Shown piece after piece: positions 1 through 11,996 of a stretch of DNA of 64,000 nt; the stretch's first letter is position 1; every line of letters begins with the position of its first letter. The position numbers were made by a program, and so were the translations under genes. Under the pieces are notes generated by a model. The model did not search any database. It was not told where the DNA came from and was given only the letters and a program-made list of their open reading frames with translations. Origin of the DNA: Rhodosorus marinus (taxonomy: Eukaryota; Rhodophyta; Stylonematophyceae; Stylonematales; Stylonemataceae); contig JAMWBK010000008.1 of NCBI GenBank assembly GCA_029953675.1, forward strand, positions 1,335,001-1,399,000. The letters are read 5' to 3'.

Positions 1-103
1 CAGCGCATTGAAGGACAAACTATCAGATCTTACGGTACCCGAGAATCCAACTTGTGGAGTAGGCTTGGGTTTCGAAAGCAAGTGCAAAAGTTCTCAGACT
101 CAC

Positions 104-1282
104 CGTCGTCGTTCTTGCACTCAAGTACGCGTAGCGCTCTGAGCGCGTTGAGGTTGGTCTTTTTCGATCGAAGAGTTTTTGTCATGTGATCAAATTCCTG
201 GACTGTACTCGAGCCAACTCCACTGCTATTGAGGAAGATCCTGACAGCAGCGAGGCGAGCGATCTCTTCGTCTTTCGTGTTTATTAGTCCATCTGTATTG
301 TCTGCTTCACAATTACTGTCAATTGCTCTGGAGACCAGTGCCGAAGGCTCCGAAAAGAGCTTCCTCTGTGCTTTGCAAGTTGTCCTGGAAGCATTCTCTT
401 CGTCGTTAAGGGAATCTCTTTTGAAAGTTCCTTCAAACATGCAAGGCAAAGCAGCATCGAGCTGAGTTCTTAGCAAATGAAAGAGACGACCTATTCTCGC
501 CGATTAGGATGAACACAAAGGCTAGAGGTCGTACCCATATTCTTAGCTGGCGAAAATTTTACTGGAGTTGCTGTCGGGTGCTCGTGGAACAGTCGTCTTC
601 TAGGGGAGTACTGCTTGGCAATCCGTTTCGGAGCAGCTGAGCTATGATTCTCGTCTTCGCTGCGGAACTCATCGCTTGCTCTCTTTCCCCTGCGCTTAGG
701 TTTTTCCTTGCTATCCGCTGGACCCTTTTGTTTGGAGCAACGCAGAAACGGAGCTTCCACACGTTAGTGGATTAGAAGAGAAGAGAACAAACACGGGCTG
801 ACGACTGATATCCGAGTACCTTTCTTGGAGAACCAATCAACAGGGCTTCTCCTTCATTCGCTTGCCCCACACAGTTCTGTCGCATATCCATTCTCCTCCG
901 CGATGCCTCTTCCAGGGCTCGATCTAGCTCAGCACGTCGCATCTCAAGGAGAACATTGAACCCTTCTTTGGAGGCTCGAGAGACGTCCCTAACCTTTTGA
1001 ACGTGAACCCTGCAGCGTTCACTAACGCAAGCAACGAAACTGACCGATAAGAACGGCGCTGACCTCAAGAGACTATAACAAGTTAATTCTATTGCAGAGT
1101 CCATACCTTTTCTGCATAGAGTAGCTTTTCCTTCGTTCTGAAGCCGCATCTATCTTCGTCGAGATATCCTTTCTGGTGAGTGCTCTTTTCGATGGAGAGG
1201 GGGTCATCAAACATTTCGGAGGAGATGCTGTAGGACTCGAATTGACCGACACCGTAACAGTGTTATTCTCCCATGGAACCAT
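104..1282 (-). CDS. Coiled-coil protein with stathmin-like N-terminus, 3' end outside or unresolved
   Basis: Four exons join in frame: 1282-1107, 1021-820, 724-535 and 490-104, with donors GTATGG, GTACTC, GTACGA and GTGAGT. The start is the first ATG (MVPWENN). Residues about 45-110 form a charged alpha-helical stretch beginning AASERRKS, which recalls the tubulin-binding helix of stathmins. A basic KRRGKR patch and SP/TP sites follow, suggesting a cytoskeletal or nuclear phosphoprotein. The last visible exon ends at a donor and its continuation falls in the first 100 bases or beyond the window. The stathmin resemblance rests on a short motif only; the gene model is firmer than the function. 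Confidence 0.5.
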
Positions 1283-2334
1283 CGCCTTCCTTGTCCTGGT
1301 CGAACTTCTCCGACCTTTAACCCCAAACAGAAATCCCGAACAACCCAAAAACCTGTGAAAAAGACCAACCCCAACAGTCACACATGCCTCTTTGACTTGT
1401 TACAGAAATCACCCAAACTCCGAGCTCACTCACTCACTAGATGAGTCGCGGCTGCCATCCTTACGAAAGTAACTATTCTCACAACAGAGTACAGACGTTA
1501 CTAGATGATGCTGAACACCTCCCCCTCTTCCTCCCCCCTCCCACAAAAATTAAAACAAAGTCGTAATGTAAGCCTCAAGAGGTTTCTTCAATCATTACGC
1601 TAAACATGAAAACTGGTTCGATATTTATCCAATTCAGCACGGCGGTCTTTTATTGACTGAATATCTGAGGATGGTGAAAATTCCACTCCGACCAATGTTC
1701 CTTCTTCGAAGATTGTTGGCCACAAAACCTAAGAAATTCTCTTCAAGTTTCCGTTTTGCATCGAAAATAGAAAAATAGAAATATTCAGAGCTAGCCCCAA
1801 GTAACGGCTAGTTCTCAAATGGATTGTCCAATTCTTTAGGTACACGTGTATACAATTAATTGGCCTTATTTACTGGTCAGATTTTTGGGGTCCTGCTGTA
1901 TCTCAGGCGAAAATCCTGTATTGCTGCTCGGAAAGCTTCTTGAGATGCTGCAAGCTGGGATGGGGGACGAACAATGAGAAAAAAGCACAATACATGCTAA
2001 CGATATAATTGCTTTGGGCGTTTAGATTTCAGTCCGCCACCAAACAAGCGTGGCTTCCCTGGAAGAGAATGACAAGCTTCCATCTGCGGGGCCCTTACGC
2101 TTGGGGCTAGGATAAACAACGCCTTACAAATCAAATCCAACTGGACAACTGAAGGGATCGGGTCATCATTGCTTTTGGATACCAGTGAACTTGCTCAGCG
2201 GGGGATTCCTTCCGTACAACCGGAGCTTACTATCAGCGACTGGACACCACTGGACATTCACGGAGTCAAGGGGAAGGGAGTATGTGATCTAGACGTTCGA
2301 ACAGTCCGAAGCCAATCGATGATCACCCGCATGT
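1283..2334. other. Intergenic, no gene seen
   Basis: About 1 kb between a 5' end and a 3' end of two minus-strand genes. Only short ORFs without splice-supported continuation are visible. The part next to 1283 should contain the promoter of the coiled-coil gene, but no clear element stands out. Confidence 0.5.
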
Positions 2335-3241
2335 CTACAGCCTCGCGATTTTCGTCTCGAACAAGTAGTTCATTGCCCCGGCGGCAAGTATTAACGCGCA
2401 CGCAAGGCTGTTAATCAGGAGGAGTTGCCGACTGAGTCTGTCGCTCTTCACGAACTCTTTGTCACTATCACTCGCAATAGCAGCAATCTCCCGCAGAAGC
2501 TCTGCTCCCTGCGGGAGAAGAAAACCTCGTTGTCTGAGTTCCCTGCATTTGTAAAACGGATGACAGCTCATACTAACCATCTGGGTGCACCCCTCCACAG
2601 CCGTTGCAAAAGTTTGTCGATTACCATCCGCTTTCTTCTTCTGTGTTTCCAGTTCGCCGTGGCTGGATACTGTTGTCTTCAGCTGAAGAAGACCACGATC
2701 TTCGCTGCCGGCGGTATTCGCAGTTGGGCTGAGCTGAAAGCACAGCCGCACACTATGCTTGTTGGGCCAACTAGTCCCTGGATCCTTCGGCATATGAAGA
2801 GCAAATACTTCATGCTTATTTTTCAGCTGCGACGAGATGAGCAGCTCTGAATCCAACCCCAGTCTCCAAGCCTAGAACGTAGGAAAAAAAATGGGAGGAA
2901 GCCGCATATTAAAAAATTCCATTCACTTCTACCAATTCGCTGCGGCGAGCCAGCGGCCCCAGTCAAAATCTGCTAGTCTCTGGTCAATGCAAGCGGAAAT
3001 GTTTCCTGAAGGTCCACTTCCGTCGTCGGTGAGGGCATACCTGAACTTCTATGCAAGTTGCCACGTTGCGGAAAGTTTCCCTCAAAACAACGAGCTCAAC
3101 CTTTAGCGAAGATCCAGCCGGTACATCCTCCTCGAAGCATTCGGCTCTGTTCCGACTTTTGCTGTCTAAGCTAAATTGGATTCCATCGGCTGGACAGATA
3201 AACATTAAAAGAAAAAACGAGCACACAACAATCGGGTCCAT
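2335..3241 (-). CDS. p24/EMP24 family cargo receptor
   Basis: Exons 3241-3041, 2871-2578 and 2508-2335 join at phase 0 and give 222 residues, the usual p24 length. There is a signal peptide (MDPIVVCSFFLLMFICPADG), a GOLD domain with the paired cysteines (AECFEED and RLCFQ), a heptad region, one transmembrane helix near the C-terminus (LLINSLACALILAAG) and a short cytosolic tail FETKIARL. p24 proteins cycle in COPII/COPI vesicles between ER and Golgi and sort cargo such as GPI-anchored proteins. The tail lacks an obvious KKXX signal but begins with an aromatic residue. A second p24 gene lies at 16963-17999. Confidence 0.85.
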
Positions 3242-4557
3242 TGCCGCTGCACAGGAAACTCATTCCCAATAATCGTCTTAGATCGAGGATCTCATGCAGA
3301 GATGGTTGAGAGCACCATTGCACATAGTGCGAGCACAGTTCGTCATGCACTATGGCTTGCCTGCCCAGTAACCCTTAACATGCTCGGAAGCTTTGTCTCA
3401 CAAGGTTCCGCGTCCATATACAGAAAATAGCAGACGAGGTAATGCCTACGTACTCCTTGTCCAGCTTCAACCTATTATAAAACAGCTGACAACTCTTCAA
3501 GCACACACAGCATAGTTTGCAAAGGCAGAGAAAAGGCAGACCTACAACCGGACCATTGTGAGATGCGCTTATGCGCGATCAGTTTTTAATATGTTCGCGG
3601 ACCCAGCTGGCTGCCGGGGAAGTCGAAACTTGGTTCACTCTTCTTAACAAAGCGACCTTTGGATGCACTGCCAAGTCACGATCGCTAAGCCGCAGTGCAC
3701 TTCGTGCACCGTTGCAACTGCGATGGAGCCAGTACTAGCGACTTGAGAGCTCGGGAAATGACTTGCCAAGCAATGGAGTGCAAAAAAAAGGCCCCCGGTA
3801 AGAAACCCGTGTTTTTTTTATCAAATCCGGTTGATAGAACTGATTGGAAAAGCAGTCAATTTCTTCCATCAAATTATTGAGCAACACGCGTTCTAGCGAT
3901 GTTCGTTGGCTGTAGAAGAAGCGAATAGACTGGTTCTCACGAATTAAAGAACGACGCGTGTTGATAATGAACTTAAGAAAGTTCCTTGGCCCTCAAAATC
4001 GTTCTGGTGGGGCCACTGTTAGAAAACCCTGGGCCCGCGTGTCTTTCAGACTTGCACTTTTCGGAAGAATTGATAATAAACATTCGTTATACGAACAACC
4101 ATCCCGCATTCGTGTTTTAACTGTCACCTCCTGGATTTATAACGGGTTTTAATTTATTTCCAAGGTAACCCATTATGACCAAATGAAGGGCTGGAGTTCA
4201 TCCAGGTTGAATGATTCGGGTCCTAAAATACTGAAAAGAGGTGGTGAGGAATAGTTTTTCGACCTGTTCTCTACGGAACTTGGTGAGTTTGAGGGGGGTG
4301 GGGGGGTGGGTAGGGGGTTTCTTTTGTTGTTCGCATTGAAAAGGTTGAGGAATTGCCAGTGAGCGGTGGTGAGATAAACTCGCAGAATAGGGAGGGCAGA
4401 CAGGGAGGCTTTTTGTATTTGTTTCTGGGTGGAGTTCGTATAAAAGGCTAGAGAGTATTTGGGTGCGGGGATATATTGGCGAGTGGAGAGGCGGTCTGCA
4501 AATGGGCGGAGGAGGAAAAGGAATTTGTTGTTTTGTTTGATTGTTAGTTGGGAAAAA
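3242..4557. other. Intergenic region between divergent genes
   Basis: No splice-supported coding sequence was found between the p24 gene (-) and the BSD2-like gene (+). It should hold both promoters. A G-rich tract (around 4295-4320) and a pyrimidine-poor leader precede the BSD2-like start. Confidence 0.5.
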
Positions 4558-5373
4558 ATGGAGGCGTGCTTTGTGGGTTTGGCTAGTTCGGCGAGGGGAT
4601 TGAGGGTGAGCAATCGGCTTGCTGTGCAGTCTCGACGGAGACATAGCTGCGTAGTGGCGTGTGAGAAGACTGAAGAGGATTCGGGGCCTCCTAAAATTGT
4701 TCGAGACGTCGGTCTGGACGAGAGTTGGTATGTTTACTATGAGGTAAGCGATGCAATGCGGTTCCCTCGATCGCACAAGTTATGGATCGGCATTCAGGCC
4801 ATAGCTATGTGCAATTTTCTGATTCAGTTTGGATCGTACTTTCGGCTTACCTTCCCCAGGAAGGGAACAAGTGCGTGGTTTGCAGAGGACAAGGCACCGA
4901 GAGCTGTTCCTATTGCTACGGAGAAGGGCATATTGTAATTGGAGCTAACCAAGAAACAGATCGTGCGGTCTGTCCTTTGTGTGAAGGTAAGAAGTTGGAC
5001 CGTGCAAGTAGCACGGGCTAGAGATGCGACTTTGTCCCCCTTCGCCGCTTGCTGAAGAATTTCGAACGCTCTGTTGCGGATCTCCTGGTCAGGGGCGAAA
5101 ACTAACATATGCATGAGATGTAATGGATCCGGAGTGCGCCCTTCAACTCGTTTTAACGCGGAGACTGACGAAGTGGAGCGGAATCCCACAAACGCTGAGA
5201 TCTTGGCGAACGCTCGCAAGGATCAGCAGTATACAGGAAACCAACCGTCAATACCAGAACCAGAACCAGAAGTGGTGGAAGTTAGCGATCCGGCAGTCCA
5301 GCAGGCGTCTTTTCACGATGACGAGAGGACCAAACTTGAGGTCCCTGCTGCCGAGGAATCGGTTGGCGTTTGA
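4558..5373 (+). CDS. BSD2-like DnaJ-type zinc finger protein, probably plastid
   Basis: Exons 4558-4743, 4860-4986 and 5093-5373 give 197 residues. Four CxxCxGxG-type motifs are visible (CVVCRGQG, CSYCYGEG, CPLCEG, CMRCNGSG), the cysteine-rich domain of DnaJ without a J domain. This is the layout of BSD2 and related plastid chaperones, which assist Rubisco large subunit assembly or act as thiol-based holdases. The N-terminus after the chosen ATG (MEACFVGLASSARGLRV) is rich in Ser, Ala and Arg, as plastid transit peptides are. An upstream in-frame start at 4459 is possible but adds a less typical leader. The C-terminal tail is acidic. The exact client is not shown by sequence. Confidence 0.8.
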
Positions 5374-5499
5374 TTTCCATCGCAGATCAAGATTCATCGC
5401 CGATCTTGACGACGATGCGCATACCGAGAGAATTACATTGGGTGCGTTCAGTGTCGTCGCTAGCGTTCGTTCTGGCACCAGGGCGGGATCGGTTGTTGG

Positions 5500-6311
5500 T
5501 TACGGAGAGAGAGTGAAAAGTAGCTTTCGTAGGTGGACTTTGTAAGCCGCCGGGTGTATAGATACCAAGAGGGGGAGGGCCGGCTGAATTGTGAATGCCT
5601 GGGGATAAGGTCCGATTGCCAGATTAGGTCCAAGTTTTGTGTTCTCGAGCAATCCTTCGAGAACTCTCGTGCAAGAGAGCTCCCTGAGCCAAGTCCGGGA
5701 GGGAGAGCCGTAGGCTGTACGGCAGCGTTTGGGAACTTTTTGAGTGGCCCTGTTCGGCCTCAACTTGACCCTAGTGCTGCCTGCGCCAGTAACGGATTAT
5801 GAATGGACATTTCCGCATAAGAGTAAGCAAATTTCAGCGTTTGTAAAACTTTCGAATACCAAATACTACTTGCCATCCCTCCGCTTTCGACGCCCGATTT
5901 CGTTGCTCGAGAGATTGCTTTTCCGTAAGAATCGCTGAATCGGCGATGCTGCAGTAGAGCGTGGAATCGGTTCGCGTTATACAACGTCGCACGGAAGAGG
6001 TGCGCTTCAGCACAGTTCTGTCGGTCCTCCACAATCGCCCGTAGCGCCAGTCCACGCTCTAGCGTGCAGCGGGGATCTTTAATCTGTCTCTTCACACAGA
6101 TAAAAGATATGACTAATCAAACATCATCAAACCAAAAAAAAGTTAACGCCTGTTAGAGAGAGAAAATACTTTAAATTATTTTAAAATTAAAATAATGCGA
6201 AAGTGACCTACCCCTTGGATAGAAAATTCCAGAAATAGACTGAAAATCTAGTTCTAGAACTGAACGGGAATAATTTTGTACCTTGTGCTGCGGTTCGGAG
6301 AAGGATGGCAT
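5500..6311 (-). CDS. Uncharacterised 174-residue protein
   Basis: Exons 6311-6282, 6083-5870 and 5780-5500 join at phases 0 and 1 (donors GTACAA and GTAGTA; acceptors GACAG and GCGCAG). That makes a real gene likely even though no family was recognised. The product is basic and Arg-rich, without a signal peptide or transmembrane segment. It converges with the BSD2-like gene, leaving 126 bp between stop codons. The tiny 10-codon first exon is the least certain part. Confidence 0.4.
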
Positions 6312-6655
6312 TCTCTTTCGTCGGCAGACTGCTGAGGATTTCTCTAAACGGGACTTCCTATCTTGTCAGTCGCATCGGTTTGCATGAGAAGCACGGAGAA
6401 GGGTAGGGGAGCAAAGACCAGCACAGGTTGCAGAGGAAGGGAGGAAGCTAAGCATAGCAGGATGTTTAGCGGAAGAGTGTTTGGAAACAACTTTTCATGT
6501 TAGCGGCGCAGGAGAGACTGAAGAGAACTGACCCAGTCTTGATATCTGCTTCTTGGAGCTTCGTTGGTGGTTTGGGGTAGTGGCTATGGTTGTGGACATG
6601 GTATAGCACATCGTGAGAGATCGGAGGTCAGGGGGTGCTTCGTGTGGGAGATAAG

Positions 6656-7757
6656 ATGTCACAAAGACCCAGTGCCGCGCACAGTTGGGATGGGCTTCGG
6701 CGTGAGGCAAGACAGTTGGAAAATGAGATGGAAGCCTCACTGAATTCGTTCGCGAAACTGGGGACGAAATCAATGGACTCTAGAGGTATGTGACTGTGTA
6801 TCAGAAGCGACATCGGTTAGACTTCAACACCATGAACCACCCCGACACGGTGGCTGAAACACACTTTGCGGGGTGGTGACTCGACCCGCCTGCTGGCTAT
6901 GAACTTGGCGATGACTGTACAGCCAAATCAATGATCTTAGAGATTACGTAACTGATCGTCCGTCATTGCTGGCTAATACCGATCAGGTGGAGGAGCAGGA
7001 GCCATGGAGCACGTAGCCATGGAGATTGAAACGCTCCTGGCCAGGCTCACAGATATTGTGGAAGCTATGGAAGCGTATCTAGCTTCGAACGCTGCGGCGA
7101 GTGGAAACCCTACCATGGCACATACTCTGGAGAGGCACAGCGAGATTCTGAACGACTACAAACGAGAGTTTAGAAAAAGAAAGGTTAGAAAAATGCTGAT
7201 GACCTCCGATCAAGCACTTCGGGCCAGAATCCGTTCTTCCCAGTGTCCTTATGTTACATAGTTTGATGATTGCTACTGACGATACTACCCGGCCTGTCCC
7301 TGTTGTTTTAGGGCACGCTGACGTTCGGACGAGACCATCATGAGCTTGTTGCTGGAGGACGAGTCAAAGAGAAGACCGACTCGGCCGACGGCAAAGGGCA
7401 TGAAGCTTTGTACTCTGAGCGTGCTGCTGTCACTGGCGCAACCAACGCAGTAGACAACACGCTTTCTCAAGGAAATACACTAAGGGAGCAGCTTGAAAAC
7501 CAAAGGGCAATGTTCTCCTCGATGATGACGCGGGTAAGATGCAGAACTAATTAAGTGAGGAGATTGGGGAGTTACCCAGTTACTAAGTTATCAATTCTTA
7601 CTGTTTCCGAGGACAGATGGAATCAGTCTCAGGTTCCATGCCGTCAATATCAAAGCTCATAAACCAAATCAAACACAAGAAGCGGCGAGACGTTCTCGTT
7701 CTTGGGCTTACTGTCGCTGTCCTCGTGGTAATAACAATATGCTGGAAGATCCTTTGA
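6656..7757 (+). CDS. GOSR1: Golgi SNARE GOS28 (GOSR1/GOS1)
   Basis: Exons 6656-6785, 6987-7183, 7312-7533 and 7617-7757 give 229 residues, the normal length of this Qb SNARE. The N-terminus (WDGLRREARQLENE) matches the conserved opening helix of GOS28. A long helical region leads to the SNARE motif around residues 150-205, followed by the basic HKKRRD linker and a single C-terminal transmembrane anchor (VLVLGLTVAVLVVITI). It acts in intra-Golgi and ER-to-Golgi membrane fusion. Intron 1 (201 nt) is long for this gene and contains a GC-rich hairpin. Confidence 0.93.
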
Positions 7758-8263
7758 TGAGGCTAAGTCGGTGAGAACCACGTCCCATCGATGCAGCAAA
7801 TACTTTTCGAAAGTAAACGATGTACAATCGTGCCCCCGTCGCAACTCGAGCGCAGACTTGTTGCGCCTTGCAAGCCAATGATGCTGTTCAATGGAAAAAT
7901 GCAGAATCCTAACCCTCATCACGGTCTGGAGCCCTGAACAGGTTCCTGCCGAAGACTACTTCAGCGTCTTGCACGAGGATTTCCCCTATTCGGCGCTTGT
8001 ACCTGCAAAACAGTTTTGCTCAGCTCTCCCAGACAAGTTGATTCAGAACGCACAGATGAAGGGCCCTTCCTGAGCTCCTTCGCTGTCCGGAGAATCTTCC
8101 GCGACGGAGGTTGTTCATCATCATGCGACGGGCTGGCCCGGTTTCTTTCATGAGGCGGTGCACGGTTCGGCACAATAAGTTGCGGCGGTGGTTAATCCCA
8201 TCGGTCGCTCAGTAGAATCAAAACCGAGGGGTTTCGAGCGGGATCTTGAGTTACTGCTGACAT
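7758..8263. other. Gap between convergent GOS28 and EMC5 genes
   Basis: Open frames exist on both strands (for example minus 8173-7961 and 7922-7650) but they start without ATG, and no intron chain gave a convincing protein. A small minus-strand gene cannot be excluded. Confidence 0.4.
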
Positions 8264-8754
8264 TCAAAAGTCCTTCGAAAATAATGCTTGTCCTCGATGC
8301 CGATACGAAGCAAAATCTGGGCGGTATACCAGTCTCTCCATGTACCTATCAGAGCATGGGGACACATCGGTGGGCGTCTTAGTAGGGTGTCAGCTCGTAG
8401 GAAACAAGAGATGAGCTTATGACCATTCTTTCCTACCACTTCGGCGTGTCCGATTTGTCCTCTTCCAGCTTCTCGAAATCGTCTATGTACAGCATACTCC
8501 CCACCAGAGTTACAGCCATTCCAAGCAGGCATTCAAGTACCGCCCTTAAGGGAACCTCAAAGCCGCTCGATTTAGAACCTAACCACATCCAAGTAATCTG
8601 AACCTCGTTGAGAACCTCATCAACCAGATACGACGCGGGACTTCCGCGGACAAGCCATACCTAGAACAATCCATCCAGCGTGAAGCAAGAACAGGAACGA
8701 TAGCAAGATGATAGTGCCACCGATCCTCCTTCTTAGATCTACGTTCATCCCCAT
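8264..8754 (-). CDS. EMC5: ER membrane protein complex subunit 5 (EMC5/MMGT1)
   Basis: Exons 8754-8661, 8578-8437 and 8345-8264 give 105 residues. The protein has two transmembrane helices (GTIILLSFLFLLHAGWIVL and VLECLLGMAVTLVGSML) and the C-terminal family signature RHRGQALF, equivalent to NHRGR in animal EMC5. EMC5 is a core membrane subunit of the ER insertase that places tail-anchored and multipass proteins. A second ATG two codons downstream (8748) is an equally plausible start. The splice junction inside the tryptophan codon before YMERLVYRP is supported by frame and family match. Confidence 0.85.
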
Positions 8755-9074
8755 GTGAATTAAATTACACTCCGAGTAGGAGAAAGATAGAAATTCACAA
8801 AATGCTTCTCAAGCGAAGCGACGTAAGTCCGGCAACCACAACCGCTCCCACATGAACCTCACCCGCAATTTACGTCTTTTCCGTTTCCAATGACCAGCCA
8901 AAGCATGACCGCTGTGGATATCCTTGGGGTCCGGGGATTTGAAAGATCACGCCCACTCCATTTCTGAAACAAACGTTTTTGAACGAGTTTCTTGCTTGTG
9001 TTTGATTCAGCTTACGAACATATGACCCGAGAAATGTCCCTAGCCAAAACCTCAACGACTATATATATATATCG

Positions 9075-9492
9075 ATGGCGGTGAAATCAGCTAGTACTTC
9101 ATGTTCGATGTTTGTGCTTCGTGAATTGAGGGTAGCGGCTGTTTCAGGGCGAGCCAGAAACTTTGCCATGACTTTGTTTAGTATCGTTAGGACTTGTGAA
9201 ACTACAGAATTCACAGCTTCTTTACCGGGTCTGGGTCCGGAATCCGTTGCGTGCTATGGCAAATCGGATCTGCCAGGGTTTCTCTGCAGTTGAGGAGGCG
9301 AGGAGTAACAGAGGACCCGGGTTTGGCATGACGTTTCAACAAGCTTTATCCGTTTCGTGTAGAACAAGCTCTTGCTTCGTGTGTAGGAGAGATCAACGCA
9401 TGGTAGCGATCGGAGTCCTGCGAGCTGCGTGTTGCCAGGGAAAAGTCAGGTTTTCAGCCCAATTCTTGTTGTCTATGGATTTGATCTACTGA
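9075..9492 (+). CDS. Possible small protein with an LYR-like segment
   Basis: ATG at 9075 opens a frame with a Ser/Ala/Arg-rich leader resembling a mitochondrial presequence. A second frame carries LLYRVWVRNP, which recalls the LYR motif of mitochondrial assembly factors. Joining them needs a 31-nt intron, shorter than most here, so the model is weak. No family was identified with confidence. Confidence 0.2.
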
Positions 9493-9751
9493 ATTCCCAC
9501 CCACAGAAAGCTAGTATTCGAAACGCATTTGTTCTCTCCCAGTGAGGAGCTCCGCCCGTGTTTGGCACGAAATCTGAAGGCACTTTATAATCAACTTGCA
9601 TGAAGCATGTACCATAATACTTATAGGTTCGAGAGCTGTAAAACAGTAGTCTGGAGCTATTCTAAATAAAAAGATTAGGACGATAGCCTTGGCTGGGGCA
9701 TTGTAATTAAAATGTCCGGAGACGCTTCAGCGTGAATCAAACTGGCGCTGA

Positions 9752-10278
9752 TTAATCTTGTCCTATCAAAGTTCGGCTCCCAGTTCCTAGTCTCGCTAGA
9801 CCAGATGATTTTATCCAGGAGCAAATGGGAATCACAGTGAAAAGAGATTCCTCGTCCATATCCAGGTGACGCTTCTGCGGAAAATGTGAACTCCCAGAGT
9901 TAGAACTGGACGGCACTGCAGTGGCTGTTTCGGTGGGCATGGAACCACTTACTCCCAAACACCCAGGGCAGAGGTTCTTCAATCTGCAGTAGTTAAGGAA
10001 AAAAGTTCTGCGCCATCGACCTGAGTTTGGCCTAGTCCAACCCATCACTCGACATGCCATATACCATGACTCATCCTCCGCAACAATGTCCCTCCACATT
10101 TTACAGACCTGAGCACATCTTTGTACGTGCCAGAACACACAGAGCACAAACAATCTTCAGCCTACACCATGAAGGTGAGGGTATTTTCAGTTTCTTGTCC
10201 TTACCTTGTCAGTGTCGGACCGTCATCCACCCACCGCAGAACGCATCTCGACAGATCTTCCCGCAGAAACGGGTCCAT
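9752..10278 (-). CDS. F-box-like protein
   Basis: Exon 10278-10205 joins an exon starting at 10154 by a 50-nt intron. The junction restores a segment ending RCAQVCKMWRDIVAEDESWY, the typical second half of an F-box (V-C-x-x-W-R). F-box proteins bind SKP1 and recruit substrates to SCF ubiquitin ligases. A CPGC motif follows. A donor GTAAGT lies after it, and two acceptors compete for the last exon (ends KRHLDMDEE... or CRPVLTLG...). The C-terminal sequence and the true start are therefore uncertain. Confidence 0.45.
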
Positions 10279-11147
10279 ACTCACCTTGCTCAGGCAAAAA
10301 CAACTAATGACACAGCTTCCTCGGATGCTTGTCTAGAAAATTTGCTAATCATAATATCAGCTGAGCACGAAGAAAGACTCAGTGTCCTCCATTCATCTCT
10401 ATAGACGTCTCGTTCACTACCTTAAATCCTTTGGGAATGCTATAGAGCAACCACCGCATTGGAACTGCAAGCTTATTTCCACAAAACAGGACAAATGTCT
10501 TTTAACGCCATTGTCCAGATCACTTATTCAAAAATTTAAATGATTGACTCGGTCGATAATGATTGATAAGTTCTGTGCACAAAATTCCCTTCCTCAAACT
10601 ATGCTGTTCGCGTCCGATGTTTAAAGCACTGGCGAGGGAGGCGGATTTGCATCATCCACGCTTACAAAACGCGCTCCAGCTACGGCCCTTGGGGAAACAC
10701 CGCTTACTTCAGCTACCGAACATAGTGGTAAGGATGCAAGGCCAAGCTTAGTTTGCTAAAAGGTATGTCCCTTAGCTATTTCTGTGGACGCGTGAACGGT
10801 TTGGCTTGTGCGTTGGGCCATCCCTGCTTCTGCTCTGATCTGCATCCGCAAAAAAAATTTACAAGCAGTAATGACAAACTAGCCTCTTGACTTGTTTTCT
10901 CATCGTGTACGCTTCTCAAAAGCCATTGAACGATTCAACCGAATGTGATCATGCGCTTGAAGCTGGAACGCGCCCCATAGCCAAGAGCTTAGTATCCTGA
11001 TGAGGTTTGGCGGGGGTGGTCAGAACGAGTCTCTTTGACACACCATAAATACTCTTTACCAGTCAATAGATAGAAATTCATAAACTCTAAATAAACAAGG
11101 GGAAAAAGCTCCCTTCGGCGAAAAACATAATTAAAAGGAATAGGCCC

Positions 11148-11996
11148 TCAAGTAGAAACGCAGATATCAAACGCGGACTTGTACTTCACCAGTCGGTCCA
11201 GGTTTAGCAGCACCAGCGACATTTGCTTCTTCAGCTGTTCAAGGTTCGGTCTGTCAATCAGCTTCACAAATTTGAGAGTCACAGATAGATCCGACTCCTC
11301 GTTCAAACGGGTCGTGACCGAGTGCGCGGCGTACTGGTCCGAAAGACTGTCCCCGACAACAACGAGATTAACCTTTCTAGAACGCATCTGGATTTCCTGA
11401 AGCTCGTCGTAAAAGGCATGCACTTTCCATTCCAGCGGTGCCTCAGGGTACGTTTCATAGTATGCAGACCTCGCACTCACGACCTTGATATTGGCCTCCT
11501 CAATCAAAGCGCTTACCATGGGCATATATCGCGCCGCAGAAATTTGAACCCAACCTTCCCCAGCATTGGTCACAAATACCACTCGTCCTTGACTGAGAGC
11601 TTTCTTGAGAACGCTGACGACCAGTTTGTCTAGCTCCAGAAAAGTGAACCTCGCGTAGGACGACAACGAAAGGAATCCGTGCCTGCTCTCCTCATCGCCG
11701 AGGAAAGTTGTTGGCATGACTGTGTCATCCCAGTCGACAAGAAAAACTGTATCCTCCTCGCTCGCGTTCGATGGCAGGGAGCTCTTTGCCTCTCGTACGA
11801 CTTCCCGACGCTTAACAAGGCTTCCGCAAACGCTCTCCATTCCCATAAACTGCTCCTGCAGCTCCTTCAATACCGAATTATATACATATTTAACTGCTGC
11901 CTCGTCCGCGCCGCAGTACAGGCCTCGGGAATTCTTCGACACATCACCCTGCCGGAAGTCCGAGATCACCGTAACTTGTTCCGCAACTCTGCACAT
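11148..11996 (-). CDS. HAD-superfamily hydrolase-like protein
   Basis: A single open exon encodes 282 residues. Residues 88-92 (DWDDT) form HAD motif I with both aspartates, TNAGEGW fits motif II, and VVVGDSLSD fits motif IV. The core fold therefore looks catalytically complete, most likely a phosphatase. The substrate cannot be told from sequence. In-frame codons continue upstream of the ATG as SYDVEDLLCQYF after a TAG acceptor-like site, so a 5' exon may be missing from this model. Confidence 0.65.
   Translation of the reverse strand: MCRVAEQVTVISDFRQGDVSKNSRGLYCGADEAAVKYVYNSVLKELQEQFMGMESVCGSLVKRREVVREAKSSLPSNASEEDTVFLVDWDDTVMPTTFLGDEESRHGFLSLSSYARFTFLELDKLVVSVLKKALSQGRVVFVTNAGEGWVQISAARYMPMVSALIEEANIKVVSARSAYYETYPEAPLEWKVHAFYDELQEIQMRSRKVNLVVVGDSLSDQYAAHSVTTRLNEESDLSVTLKFVKLIDRPNLEQLKKQMSLVLLNLDRLVKYKSAFDICVST

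Noticed and set aside
4173-4776. Long minus-strand ORFs opposite the BSD2-like first exon
   Set aside because: Pro/Thr/Gln-rich reading of the complement of a G-rich leader; no domain and no splice support.
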